This document shows positions 17,853 through 25,977 of a stretch of 64,000 nucleotides of DNA, piece by piece. The notes beneath the pieces are model-generated. The model ran no database searches. It saw only the letters and a list, made by a program, of their open reading frames with translations, and was not told the DNA's origin. Source of the DNA: Paenibacillus sp. PAMC 26794 (GTDB taxonomy: Bacteria > Bacillota > Bacilli > Paenibacillales > Paenibacillaceae). The stretch spans positions 124,001-188,000 of the forward strand of contig NZ_ANHX01000025.1 of the NCBI RefSeq assembly GCF_000316035.1. Direction: 5' to 3'. Made by a program: the position numbers and the translations under genes. Every line of letters starts with the position of its first letter. Position 1 is the stretch's first letter.

Positions 17853-18733
17853 CAGGATTCGACCTCCAATCTCTTAAGCAGGTAAGATTGAGTTAGCGCA
17901 ATGATGGCCACTACTGCGAAAAGCACTACGGCCTCTGCCTGCCCCACTCCGTACTGGTTGGATAAGAATGCCTTTTGTACAATATGATACGTCGCCAGCT
18001 CTGTCGAGTTAAACGGACCACCTTTGGTCAACGCCAGGTTGATATCATAGGTCAAAAACGACCTGGAAATGGAAATGAATACGCAAATTACGATGGCAGG
18101 TATCGTTAACGGAAGCATAATTCTGCGGATGGTCGCCAATCGGTTCGCTCCGTCTATGCTCGCCGCTTCCAGTACATCATTCGGAACACCTGCAAAACCG
18201 GCAATATAAATAATCATCAAATAACCGATCAACTGCCAGGATGTTGTGATGACAAGTGCCCAAAATGCCGTATCCGTATTAGTTAACCATGATGTTTCAA
18301 ACCAGGACCAACCATATTTGTCCCCCAAATACGGAAGGACCTGTGAGAACAACGTTTGCCACAAATACCCGAGAATGATACCGCCGATCAGATTAGGTGT
18401 AAAAAATCCGGTTCGAAGCCATTGTTCTCCTCTTCCGCCACCTGTCAAAACCAATGCGATAAAAAAAGCAGCACCATTTGCAATAATGACCGTAAAAAAG
18501 ACATACTTCAGCGTGAACCATAATTGTGTCCAGAATACAGTATCCTGCATCACTGCGGAATAATTCGCAAGACCGATAAAGGTGTTGTCTCCTGTGCGAA
18601 CATCCCAATTCGTGAAGGTAAGATATAAACCAACGATAAACGGGACCACAACAACCGCTAGAAACGCAATAACGGAAGGACCTCCAAAAAGCAAAAATGT
18701 GCCTGCATTCCTTAACCGTATTTTTCTATCCAT
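17852..18733 (-). CDS. Sugar ABC transporter permease (MalF type)
   Basis: A 293-residue permease with six membrane segments. The EAA loop reads VLEAASIDGANRLATIRRI near residue 200, and an N-terminal FIVGLYLTFTNWDV is typical of the MalF/UgpA branch. AGGAGG precedes the ATG at 18733. It is translationally coupled to the MalG-type gene. Together with the binding protein at 18829-20175 it forms the importer of the LacI-controlled locus. Confidence 0.9.
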   Translation of the reverse strand: MDRKIRLRNAGTFLLFGGPSVIAFLAVVVVPFIVGLYLTFTNWDVRTGDNTFIGLANYSAVMQDTVFWTQLWFTLKYVFFTVIIANGAAFFIALVLTGGGRGEQWLRTGFFTPNLIGGIILGYLWQTLFSQVLPYLGDKYGWSWFETSWLTNTDTAFWALVITTSWQLIGYLMIIYIAGFAGVPNDVLEAASIDGANRLATIRRIMLPLTIPAIVICVFISISRSFLTYDINLALTKGGPFNSTELATYHIVQKAFLSNQYGVGQAEAVVLFAVVAIIALTQSYLLKRLEVES

Positions 18734-18828
18734 GATGACCTCCTGTGTCCCCCTAAGTCGCTTGAGGAATGAAGGATGAGCACACTGAGTTCATGCCCAT
18801 CCTTCTGGTTACCTTGTCTGTTCATTCG

Positions 18829-20175
18829 TTATTTCCCTGCCTGAGTCCCCCAGTAGGCTTGAACCTCGTCAATCAGTCCTTTTCGATCAATCACATCCAC
18901 CAAATATTTCTGCATGGATGCTCCGGTCTTGGCCCAATAGTCTTGCGGCAGATAGTTAATGACACTGATATTCAGCACCTTGCCCTCATCTACGTACTGG
19001 TTAACCGCATCGGAGAGAATGTTGGTGCCTTTCACTTTGACATCTTTGTACGGCAACGCCAGACCCATCTGGCCTACAATCGCCTCTTGCCCTTCATCAC
19101 TCGTTACAACCCATTCAATAAATGCTTTGGCAGCAGCCTGCTGTGCTTCGGTAGAACCTGAATTATCAATAGCAAACAGCTTTGGCTCGCTATAAGCAAC
19201 CTGTGTATTGCCATAATCATCCGGATTGTTGCTGATCGGTACAGGAACGATGCCGAACTCTTGATCACGACCTTCAAGGGTGCCAATTACAGCCCATGTC
19301 CAGTCACCCATGAAATAGAAAGCCGTTTCTCCTTTCGCAAAATCTGCGCTGTCCTTGTTGTAATCCGCTACAAGCGGATCCTTGCTGCGGGCATTATACT
19401 TTTTAAGCAGATCAAACGTGTCCATCAATCCGTTAAATGCAGCGTTATCTGCAAGGGAAGCCGTCCCCTTTTCCAGATCCTCAACGAATTCACGGTTGTC
19501 ATCTACATTGTTTGATTGAAGCGAGTACGTGAGTCCCAGATAATGCGCTCCAAGCGACCAGTCAGCACCATGAATCATAACCGGAGATTTGCCTGCGGCC
19601 TCCACTTTTTTGAAGACAGCCTCCAGATCATCCCGGGTCTTAATCGATTTGGGGTCAAATGTTCCGCCTATGGCTTCTTCAACCACACGTTTGTTATACA
19701 AGAGTCCGTATCCTTGCGCTGTCCAAGGTACACCCAGAAATTGGCCATCAAGCAAAGCACCTTCTACCGCACCGGGCTTCGTTAATCCCTCATACTTTGA
19801 CTTTTCGGAATCCAGATTAAGGAATTTATCTTTATATTGCAGAATCGTACCCGCATCCAGATTGGCTATCGTTGCCGGATTACCCGATGCAAGTAATGAT
19901 TGGAACTTTTCAAGCTGAGCTCCGCCAATTGGTGTAGGAATTAATTCAATTGTAACCTCGGGATGCAGCTCATGGTATTTTTTGAAAAGATCTTCAAAAA
20001 CGGAATTTACCTCTGCAGATGTGTTGAAAAAGGTAAGCTTCACCTCTTTGGATGAATCACTAGCTCCATTTGACGCCGTCTGATTCGATGAATCTGATTC
20101 CTTGCCTGATGAGCAGGCAGTAATCAGCAACATTAACAAAATTACACCAACAAACGAAACCCATTTCTTTTTCAT
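18829..20175 (-). CDS. Extracellular sugar-binding lipoprotein (MalE/CUT1 type)
   Basis: A 448-residue solute-binding protein with a lipoprotein signal, lipobox ITAC near residue 21 followed by a Ser/Asn-rich linker. The body carries family-1 binding-protein features such as FKKYHELHPEVTIELIPTP and GLLYNKRVVEEA. The ATG at 20175 is chosen because a GGGGGAAG Shine-Dalgarno precedes it; the frame extension to 20235 has none and would remove the signal peptide from the N-terminus. Its promoter carries the LacI-type palindrome. Size and neighbours suggest a di- or oligosaccharide ligand, probably a sucrose derivative (inference). Confidence 0.88.
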   Translation of the reverse strand: MKKKWVSFVGVILLMLLITACSSGKESDSSNQTASNGASDSSKEVKLTFFNTSAEVNSVFEDLFKKYHELHPEVTIELIPTPIGGAQLEKFQSLLASGNPATIANLDAGTILQYKDKFLNLDSEKSKYEGLTKPGAVEGALLDGQFLGVPWTAQGYGLLYNKRVVEEAIGGTFDPKSIKTRDDLEAVFKKVEAAGKSPVMIHGADWSLGAHYLGLTYSLQSNNVDDNREFVEDLEKGTASLADNAAFNGLMDTFDLLKKYNARSKDPLVADYNKDSADFAKGETAFYFMGDWTWAVIGTLEGRDQEFGIVPVPISNNPDDYGNTQVAYSEPKLFAIDNSGSTEAQQAAAKAFIEWVVTSDEGQEAIVGQMGLALPYKDVKVKGTNILSDAVNQYVDEGKVLNISVINYLPQDYWAKTGASMQKYLVDVIDRKGLIDEVQAYWGTQAGK

Positions 20176-20230
20176 TCTTAACTTCCCCCCTGGTGTGTTA
20201 TGAATGCGCATACATTTCTGATGCAGCTTT

Positions 20231-20270
20231 ATCATAAGCGCTTGAGAAGTGATATGTCAACCGGTTGACA
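20231..20270 (-). promoter_or_regulatory. Importer promoter overlapped by the second LacI-type operator
   Basis: On the minus strand -35 TTGACA (20255-20260) and -10 TATGAT (20231-20236) are 18 bases apart. The -35 lies inside the perfect palindrome TGTCAACCGGTTGACA (20255-20270), identical to the core at 15906-15921, so repressor binding would block polymerase. The spacer holds AAGCGCTT (20236-20243), a weak cre-like element for CcpA. Confidence 0.8.
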
Positions 20271-20540
20271 CAAAAATTCTAGTGATAAAATATCCCTCGA
20301 TTTTTGGAATAACTCATGAATTAGAAGTCTTTCCAATTAACGGTTTATATTTATCTTTTTTTGATAAAATAATGATGAATCTCTCAAAGAAAGATAACAA
20401 TCTACAAATAATCTGTAATATGTCAGGTATTTTTCTATCATAAAATATAGTAAAATTTACTATTGAAAGCATTATTTTTCATTAAATTTTCTTGAAGAGG
20501 ATGTGATCACAACACTATCATAATTGCTTGACAAGCTTTA

Positions 20541-20554
20541 TGAACACGCTTTCA
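20541..20554 (+). promoter_or_regulatory. Candidate cre (CcpA) site upstream of the GH30 xylanase
   Basis: TGAACACGCTTTCA matches the consensus TGWNANCGNTNWCA at all but one defined position. It lies 8 bases after a TTGACA -35-like element (20528-20533), so it would cover the promoter spacer and -10 area. Catabolite repression of a secreted xylanase is expected. The remainder of 20271-20527 is AT-rich with nothing else I can name. Confidence 0.6.
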
Positions 20555-20586
20555 TAAGCAGAATCATTTAGAGGAGGTTGAATATT

Positions 20587-22278
20587 TTGAAATTGAAATG
20601 GACATGGAAAAAATCAGTCAATGTTTTATTGGCCTGTTTAACAGCCCTGCCTTTGATGTTAACCCCAACAAATGTGTCAGCAGCCAGCGATGCCAACATT
20701 AATTTGTCCTCGGAAAAACAACTGATCAAGGGCTTTGGGGGCATTAACCTTCCTGCCTGGATTGGTGATCTGACTCCCGCTCAACGTGAAACTGCTTTTG
20801 GTAATGATCAGAATCAGTTAGGCTTCTCAATTCTCAGGATCTACGTTGATCCAGATTCTAATAACTGGTATCGTGAAGTTGCCACAGCCAAACGGGCTAT
20901 TGAAAAGGGGGCTATCGTATTCGCATCCCCATGGAATCCTCCGAGCAGCATGGTTGAAACATTCAACCGCAATGGGGACACGAATGCCAAACGTCTGAAA
21001 TACGACAAATATACCGCATATGCGCAACATCTGAACGACTTTGTAACCTATATGAAAAATAACGGCGTAGATCTGTATTCCATTTCTGTGCAAAATGAAC
21101 CGGATTATGCTCATGACTGGACCTGGTGGACTCCACAAGAGATCCTTCGATTCATGAAAGAAAATGCCGGGTCCATTCAAGGTACCAAAGTCATGGCGCC
21201 TGAATCCTTCCAGTACTTAAAGAACATATCCGATCCAATCCTGAATGATCCGCAGGCACTTGCCAACATGGACATTCTGGGAGCACATACGTATGGAACC
21301 CAGATTTCGAATTTTGCCTACCCTCTCTTTAAACAAAAAGGAGCCGGTAAAGAACTGTGGATGACTGAGGTGTATGTTCCGAATAGTGACAACAACTCAG
21401 CAGACCGCTGGCCTGAAGCACTAGACGTTTCCTATCACATGCACAATGCCATGGTAGAAGGTGATTTCCAGGCCTATGTGTGGTGGTACATCCGCAGACA
21501 GTATGGTCCGATGAAAGAGGACGGTACCATAAGCAAACGCGGGTATAATATGGCTCATTTCTCTAAATTCGTGCGTCCAGGCTACCTGCGAGTCGATGCA
21601 ACCAAGAACCCGGATACAAACACATTCGTTTCTGCATACAAAGGTGATAACAAAGTAGTCGTCGTGGCGATTAACCGCGGAACTTCAGCCACAAGCCAAA
21701 AATTCGTTCTGCAGAATGGTAATGCCTCCACTGTGTCCTCATGGATTACGGACAGCAGTCGAAACCTGGCAAGCGGAACCCCGCTTACCGTATCCAATGG
21801 AGCCTTCACGGCACAGCTCCCGCCTCAGAGCGTAACAACGTTTGTTGCCAACATTACTGGCGGAAATAGCGGCGGGAATACAGGCAGTGGCACTACGTAT
21901 GAAGCCGAGACCGGAACGTCACTTACGGAAGCTGCCATTGAAACGATCAACCCCGGTTACACTGGCTCCGGGTATGTTAACTTCAATGCGATGACTGGTT
22001 CAGCCATTCAATGGAACGGCATTAATAACGCTACAACAGGTACCAAAAACGTAAAGTTTCGTTATGCGCTGGAAAGCGGAACACGGAACCTCGACATTTT
22101 TGTTAACGGAACCAAAGTCATCAGCAACGAGCCCTTTCCGGCTACGGGAAGCTGGTCCACTTGGGTTGAAAAAACAATACAGGTCCCCATGAACACGGGG
22201 ACCAATACATTGAAAGTGGTTACCACCGGATCGGAAGGACCGAATATTGACAGCATTAATATTACCGCAGCGCAATAA
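20587..22278 (+). CDS. Secreted GH30 glucuronoxylanase (XynC type) with CBM6-like module
   Basis: A 563-residue secreted enzyme. A signal peptide of about 33 residues ends near VSAAS. The GH30 subfamily 8 barrel and side beta-domain run to about residue 420, with acid/base Glu in SVQNEPD and nucleophile Glu in WMTEVYVPN. The segment WWYIRRQYGPMKEDG holds the Arg that in XynC contacts the methylglucuronate side chain. A Gly/Ser linker then leads to a C-terminal carbohydrate-binding module of CBM6 type (YEAETGTSL ... NIDSINI). It would cut glucuronoxylan at sites set by the glucuronate. The start is TTG at 20587, 9 bases after GAGGAGG; the TTG at 20578 abuts the ribosome site. Confidence 0.92.
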   Translation: MKLKWTWKKSVNVLLACLTALPLMLTPTNVSAASDANINLSSEKQLIKGFGGINLPAWIGDLTPAQRETAFGNDQNQLGFSILRIYVDPDSNNWYREVATAKRAIEKGAIVFASPWNPPSSMVETFNRNGDTNAKRLKYDKYTAYAQHLNDFVTYMKNNGVDLYSISVQNEPDYAHDWTWWTPQEILRFMKENAGSIQGTKVMAPESFQYLKNISDPILNDPQALANMDILGAHTYGTQISNFAYPLFKQKGAGKELWMTEVYVPNSDNNSADRWPEALDVSYHMHNAMVEGDFQAYVWWYIRRQYGPMKEDGTISKRGYNMAHFSKFVRPGYLRVDATKNPDTNTFVSAYKGDNKVVVVAINRGTSATSQKFVLQNGNASTVSSWITDSSRNLASGTPLTVSNGAFTAQLPPQSVTTFVANITGGNSGGNTGSGTTYEAETGTSLTEAAIETINPGYTGSGYVNFNAMTGSAIQWNGINNATTGTKNVKFRYALESGTRNLDIFVNGTKVISNEPFPATGSWSTWVEKTIQVPMNTGTNTLKVVTTGSEGPNIDSINITAAQ

Positions 22279-22380
22279 ACGTTCCGTATGGCTGATGGAA
22301 GACCATTTGCCGTACGTGCAGCTAAGCACTAACCTCTTGGATACTCAAGTCTAATGTTAGTGTTATATCAAAAAATGCAA

Positions 22381-22415
22381 AAAAAAAGACTCCTCAAGCG
22401 TTAGCTTAAGGAGTC
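22381..22415 (-). terminator. Rho-independent terminator after tRNA-Leu
   Basis: A 12-bp stem with one mismatch (22404-22415 with 22388-22399, loop GTTA) is followed on the minus strand by eight T. It lies 12 bases past the 3' end of the tRNA. The plus-strand side ends CTCTTT and may weakly stop GH30 transcripts. Nothing else is visible in 22279-22380. Confidence 0.85.
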
Positions 22416-22426
22416 TCTTTATTAGA

Positions 22427-22510
<84 letters not shown>

Positions 22511-22684
22511 ATATTGTATCTCCGTAATCAATCTCGGCGACAAGAAATAATATATCATGTGCAATCTATCATGTCAATACTGAAAATAATAACATTAAAG
22601 CCCAAACCAGACGTCCATGTCGATTCGGGCTTTTGCCTTTAACTACTCATAGTTTGGTTCAATTCAACGAAAGCATACTACAAA

Positions 22685-23638
22685 TTACAGCTTGGAAGGC
22701 CAGTTGCCATACCATGCGTAACCGCCTCTTCTTTCTTTATCAATTTCACTTAAATTGTATTTAACTATCCCGTCACGACCAATTAAGATTGGTTTATCCG
22801 TTCCGATCTCATAGAAGCGTGCCCAAATTGGTGCAGCTTTGGAATCAGCGATAATTTTACTATCTCCATTAGCTCTTTCATACTTGTAACCCGTAATTTT
22901 CACCTTGTTAAACCAATCCTCCGCTCCTTTAATGGACGCCGTGATTTTAGCGTTAGCAGGTCTGGTTTTCAGAAATTTAACAATCGTTACACTCTCTCCA
23001 GCTGTCAGCGATGGCACTTCGTAGATTCTTGCGCTCGCTGGTTTAAGGGAACTGGAATCATGTTGTTGTCCCCATGCTGTCAGCTTACCACCTGAAACGA
23101 CCTGTGTATTCAAAATCGCCTCCACACCTTTGGCAACTGAATTTTTACTGCGGTTAGCAAGTGTGCTGTCGATAAACGAGAAATCACCTTTGCGTGCCGC
23201 TACTTCATCCAGCATGATCATTACATTAATCATGGCATCATCATTGTAAGTGATGTGCTTGTGATATCCGGAGCTTTGGTAAACTTGTGGCCATCCCCCG
23301 TTTGAATACTGCATGTTGATCAAAAAATTAATCCCTTTGATTGTAGCTGTAGAGTATCGCGGATCATTCGTCTTTTTAAATTCCTTCGCCAATCTTCTAA
23401 TTTCTGAGTATGTAGCCTTGTTGTCAATCGTGGACTTCGCCCACTCTCCACTTGTTTGTTTATAATCTTTTCTCCAACCTCCATCCGGCAGCTGGTTCTT
23501 CAAAATATCAGAAATACTCGCTGTTGTACCCGATGCATCCGCAGCAGATACCGTCCCCACAGGGAGAACTGCCATTCCAACTGCTGAGAACACCATCGTG
23601 CATGCCAAAACAAAAGTAATTATTTTCTTCGCTTTCAA
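22685..23638 (-). CDS. Secreted pectate lyase, polysaccharide lyase family 10
   Basis: A 317-residue secreted lyase. The signal peptide runs to about residue 33 (ending VSAADA). The PL10 domain is marked by LPDGGWRKDYKQTSGEW, MQYSNGGWPQVYQ, ITYNDDAMINVM and a C-terminal FYEIGTDKPILIGRDG with the catalytic-region Arg, then RRGGYAWYGNWP. It would cut de-esterified homogalacturonan by beta-elimination with calcium. The start is TTG at 23638, 10 bases after AGGAG; the GTG at 23647 is only one base from the ribosome site. It is a single-gene unit facing away from the riboswitch region. Confidence 0.92.
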   Translation of the reverse strand: MKAKKIITFVLACTMVFSAVGMAVLPVGTVSAADASGTTASISDILKNQLPDGGWRKDYKQTSGEWAKSTIDNKATYSEIRRLAKEFKKTNDPRYSTATIKGINFLINMQYSNGGWPQVYQSSGYHKHITYNDDAMINVMIMLDEVAARKGDFSFIDSTLANRSKNSVAKGVEAILNTQVVSGGKLTAWGQQHDSSSLKPASARIYEVPSLTAGESVTIVKFLKTRPANAKITASIKGAEDWFNKVKITGYKYERANGDSKIIADSKAAPIWARFYEIGTDKPILIGRDGIVKYNLSEIDKERRGGYAWYGNWPSKL

Positions 23639-24017
23639 ATGTAACACTCTCCTATGTTCGTTTTTATAAATCTTCCACTTCTACTTTACCTATGATACGT
23701 GTCCCTAAACCTCCTTTATTTGTATTTATCGCATAATAAAATCAATTTTAATCCAATATGTGGATTGGATAATCAGATAATATGCAAAAAATCGATTTTT
23801 GTCAATATATGCAACTTAATGAATATAATATCTCTAATTCTACATAACGGGATAGTCCTTTTAACTCATGACAAACCTATTTATTTATCCAGATTCATCT
23901 TAAACGAATCAATAATGACGTTTTTGTCATGAATGGTACCCAAACTTGATCCCTTCTTTCATATAAAAACCTTAATTCCGCTAACATTGAGGTATTACGA
24001 AAGGGTTTAAATGGGTT

Positions 24018-24046
24018 TGACAATTACGCATTTATGCAATATAGTT
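24018..24046 (+). promoter_or_regulatory. SigA promoter of the c-di-AMP riboswitch / NlpC gene
   Basis: A consensus -35 TTGACA (24018-24023), 17-base spacer and -10 TATAGT (24041-24046) lie about 30 bases before the riboswitch aptamer. The preceding stretch 23650-24010 is very AT-rich and contains nothing else I recognise beyond the presumed pectate lyase promoter. Confidence 0.85.
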
Positions 24047-24074
24047 TCAAATAGTTACAAAAACTTAATTATTC

Positions 24075-24186
24075 ATTGCCGAGTTTCATGTTTGAAAACG
24101 GGGGAACCATTTTGGGTGAATTATTCTTATACATAGGAAATATAGGGAACCTTCTACCGAACCCTTAGCTAACTCCGTAGGCATCG
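24075..24186 (+). promoter_or_regulatory. Cyclic di-AMP riboswitch (ydaO/yuaA type)
   Basis: Several signature elements of the ydaO-yuaA aptamer occur in the right order: GGGGAACC (24101-24108), GGGTGAAT (24114-24121), TTCTACCGAACCC (24152-24164) and TTAGCTAACTCCGTAGGC (24165-24182). TTGCC (24076-24080) pairs with GGCA (24180-24183) to form P1. This class senses c-di-AMP and normally turns off cell-wall hydrolase and potassium-transport genes. The gene downstream is an NlpC/P60 hydrolase, a classic target. No intrinsic terminator follows; the Shine-Dalgarno of the gene begins immediately after the aptamer, so control is probably translational. Confidence 0.9.
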
Positions 24187-24203
24187 AAGGGAGAACATTG
24201 ATT

Positions 24204-24668
24204 TTGAAAAAACTGATTATCTCCATTTTTGGAGCAGCTGTATTATTTACATCCGGGGCAACAAGCACAGAGGCAAGCAGTATCAACTCCGTAGTGAACA
24301 ACATGACAGGTATACCTTACAAATGGGGTGGCACGACTGTAGCCGGCTTCGACTGTTCTGGTTTTATGAGATATATTTTCAACAAATACAGCATTGAATT
24401 GCCACGTACTTCGCAACAGCAAGCCAAAGCAGGTACTCCGGTAGCCAAAAGCAATGTTCGGACAGGTGATCTGGTGTTCTTCAATACAATGGGCAAAGGC
24501 ATTTCACATACAGGTGTATATATCGGCGGCGGACAATTCGCTCATGCCTCCAGCAGTAAAGGTGTAAGCATTACGAAGTTATCGAATCCATACTTCAATG
24601 ATCGTTACGTAACAGCACGTCGGGTAACTGGACAGTTTATGTATGATAAAATGTTAGGTAAAATGTAA
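24204..24668 (+). CDS. Secreted NlpC/P60 family cell-wall endopeptidase
   Basis: A small (about 154 residues) secreted cysteine peptidase. The signal peptide ends near STEASS. The catalytic Cys lies in GFDCSGFMRYIF, the His in ISHTGVYIGGGQFAHAS, with the third polar residue shortly after. It consists of the catalytic domain only, without SH3 or LysM targeting modules. It likely cuts D-gamma-glutamyl-diaminopimelate bonds in peptidoglycan. The start is TTG at 24204, 10 bases after AAGGGAG; the in-frame TTG at 24198 is only 4 bases away. It lies directly under the c-di-AMP riboswitch, linking wall turnover to c-di-AMP levels. Confidence 0.9.
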   Translation: MKKLIISIFGAAVLFTSGATSTEASSINSVVNNMTGIPYKWGGTTVAGFDCSGFMRYIFNKYSIELPRTSQQQAKAGTPVAKSNVRTGDLVFFNTMGKGISHTGVYIGGGQFAHASSSKGVSITKLSNPYFNDRYVTARRVTGQFMYDKMLGKM

Positions 24669-24680
24669 TTCACATACAAA

Positions 24681-24714
24681 AAGGCATCGGTTATTAACCG
24701 AATGCCTTTTTTTT
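24681..24714 (+). terminator. Rho-independent terminator of the NlpC/P60 gene
   Basis: A stem built from AAGGCAT and GGTT with their complements, separated by one unpaired base and a 3-base loop, is followed by eight T. It starts 12 bases after the stop codon. Confidence 0.9.
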
Positions 24715-24741
24715 ACTTAAAAATGTAAGTTGCATTACTTA

Positions 24742-25071
24742 CTAATGAAGCGCCTTCTGCACTCGCATCGCACCCTGAGACAGGGCATGTCCTCCTCCAA
24801 CAGCTCCGGCCACGGCTACGGTCTCCATAATCTCCTGATCTGTTGCACCCTTGGCACGGGCTTCTTCTACATGGTAGAAGGTACATACCTCATTGTTGGC
24901 AAATAATCCAATGCCGAGCGCAATTAGCTGTTTTGTTTTGGCATCAATCACGCCAGGTTGAAAACATTCTCCGGTAAACTCATGATACGATTTCACCACA
25001 CCTGGCAGTACATCGCTTAATGCTCCAATCTGATCCTTGTAGGCATGAACTTTATCATTCATCAATGTCAT
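24742..25071 (-). CDS. Carboxymuconolactone decarboxylase / AhpD-like family protein
   Basis: About 110 residues in the CMD/AhpD-like fold. The active-site region reads ANNEVCTFYHVEEARAKGAT; the first Cys of the usual CxxC pair is replaced, leaving Cys-x3-His, so a disulfide-reductase role is doubtful. Such proteins are commonly annotated as CMD family without known substrate. The ATG at 25071 is the first ATG; a longer frame begins with TTG at 25146 without a clear ribosome site. It is a single gene between the NlpC gene and two small unknown genes. Confidence 0.75.
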   Translation of the reverse strand: MTLMNDKVHAYKDQIGALSDVLPGVVKSYHEFTGECFQPGVIDAKTKQLIALGIGLFANNEVCTFYHVEEARAKGATDQEIMETVAVAGAVGGGHALSQGAMRVQKALH

Positions 25072-25212
25072 GGTTTGTAGCACACCCTCTCGGCTATAGT
25101 TACAGATCTTCCTCACTGTACCTATCTTCTCTCCCGAGTGAGCCAATTATGCCAAGAAATCATGGTAATTCCAAACATTTAACGCTCATGGCCCTGCCAT
25201 AATTATAAGCTG

Positions 25213-25431
25213 TTACTCACTAAGTGGACTCTGGCGCGGCTCGCTGAACAGCTGATAGCGGTAACCTCGGTCCAGCTTAACGACACGTCGATTCTGACGA
25301 CGGATAAGTACCTGCTCGCCATCCCAGGCAACAACAATCCCTTTTACATCGTTCGATTCCAGCTCGTCCCGTACTACTCTAACTTTCTCACCTGACAGAC
25401 GCAGGGCGTCCAATTCTGTATCACTAATCAT
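25213..25431 (-). CDS. Small protein of unknown function (72 aa)
   Basis: Unrecognised. After an N-terminal helix (SDTELDALRLSGEKV) the sequence alternates hydrophobic and basic residues (VKGIVVAWDGEQVLIRR, then VVKLDRGYRYQLF), which looks like a small beta-barrel of SH3/KOW type. With many Arg it could bind nucleic acid; that is a guess. The ATG at 25431 has GGAG 8 bases upstream, better than the ATG at 25437, which is 2 bases away. Confidence 0.65.
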   Translation of the reverse strand: MISDTELDALRLSGEKVRVVRDELESNDVKGIVVAWDGEQVLIRRQNRRVVKLDRGYRYQLFSEPRQSPLSE

Positions 25432-25463
25432 CTTCATAGCTCCTATATTTCAAATTTATTTAC

Positions 25464-25498
25464 AAAAAGAGACCTAAATGAAATGTCATTTAGGTCTC
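25464..25498 (-). terminator. Rho-independent terminator of the 25.6-kb small gene
   Basis: A 13-bp perfect stem (25486-25498 with 25469-25481) and a 4-base loop, followed by TTTTTG on the minus strand, 53 bases past the stop of the 109-aa gene. Confidence 0.88.
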
Positions 25499-25550
25499 AC
25501 GTGACTGTATTGGACTGTCATGTCATTCGAAATTATGTCCCGACTGAAAG

Positions 25551-25880
25551 TTACCGCTGCGCGTGCTCTTTGCTGTCGTTCTTCTCGAACCAAAAATCAA
25601 GCACTTTGGCGGACATCACACGTTCTTCAAGGTACTCCACTTGATGCGGTGTAAATTGTTCTTTCCAAGAGAAGGACAACTCTTCGCACAAGCCTACAAT
25701 CGTCAGTAATTCTGACCAGGCAACATAGCGTTTGTACCAGAAAAATTGAGGATGTTCAATCATATAGGGATAAAGGTCATCGAATTCCGTATGTTTACAA
25801 TCCAGGGCACGTTCAAAATGAACTTTCGATTCCGCCAGCTTATCATTAAAAAATTGTTCTGTTGCCGTTTGGTTCCCCAT
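25551..25880 (-). CDS. Conserved-looking hypothetical protein (109 aa)
   Basis: Unrecognised soluble protein, rich in aromatic and acidic residues, probably mostly helical (YPYMIEHPQFFWYKRYVAW, then FTPHQVEYLEERV). The ATG at 25880 has GGAGG 8 bases upstream, a strong ribosome site; the upstream extension to 25934 lacks one. It has its own terminator and follows xpt on the same strand after about 100 bases. No motif points to a function. Confidence 0.7.
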   Translation of the reverse strand: MGNQTATEQFFNDKLAESKVHFERALDCKHTEFDDLYPYMIEHPQFFWYKRYVAWSELLTIVGLCEELSFSWKEQFTPHQVEYLEERVMSAKVLDFWFEKNDSKEHAQR

Positions 25881-25977
25881 GGTGTTGCCTCCTCTCCCTA
25901 ACATAACCCCATTATAAATGAAATCCGCGGCCATGCAAAGGCATAGTTCAAAAAATAGGCCCTATTCCTTTAAAATG

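Noticed and set aside
24742..25146. Longer TTG-started form of the CMD-family gene
   Set aside because: The extra 25 residues do not match the family start and no Shine-Dalgarno fits the TTG at 25146.
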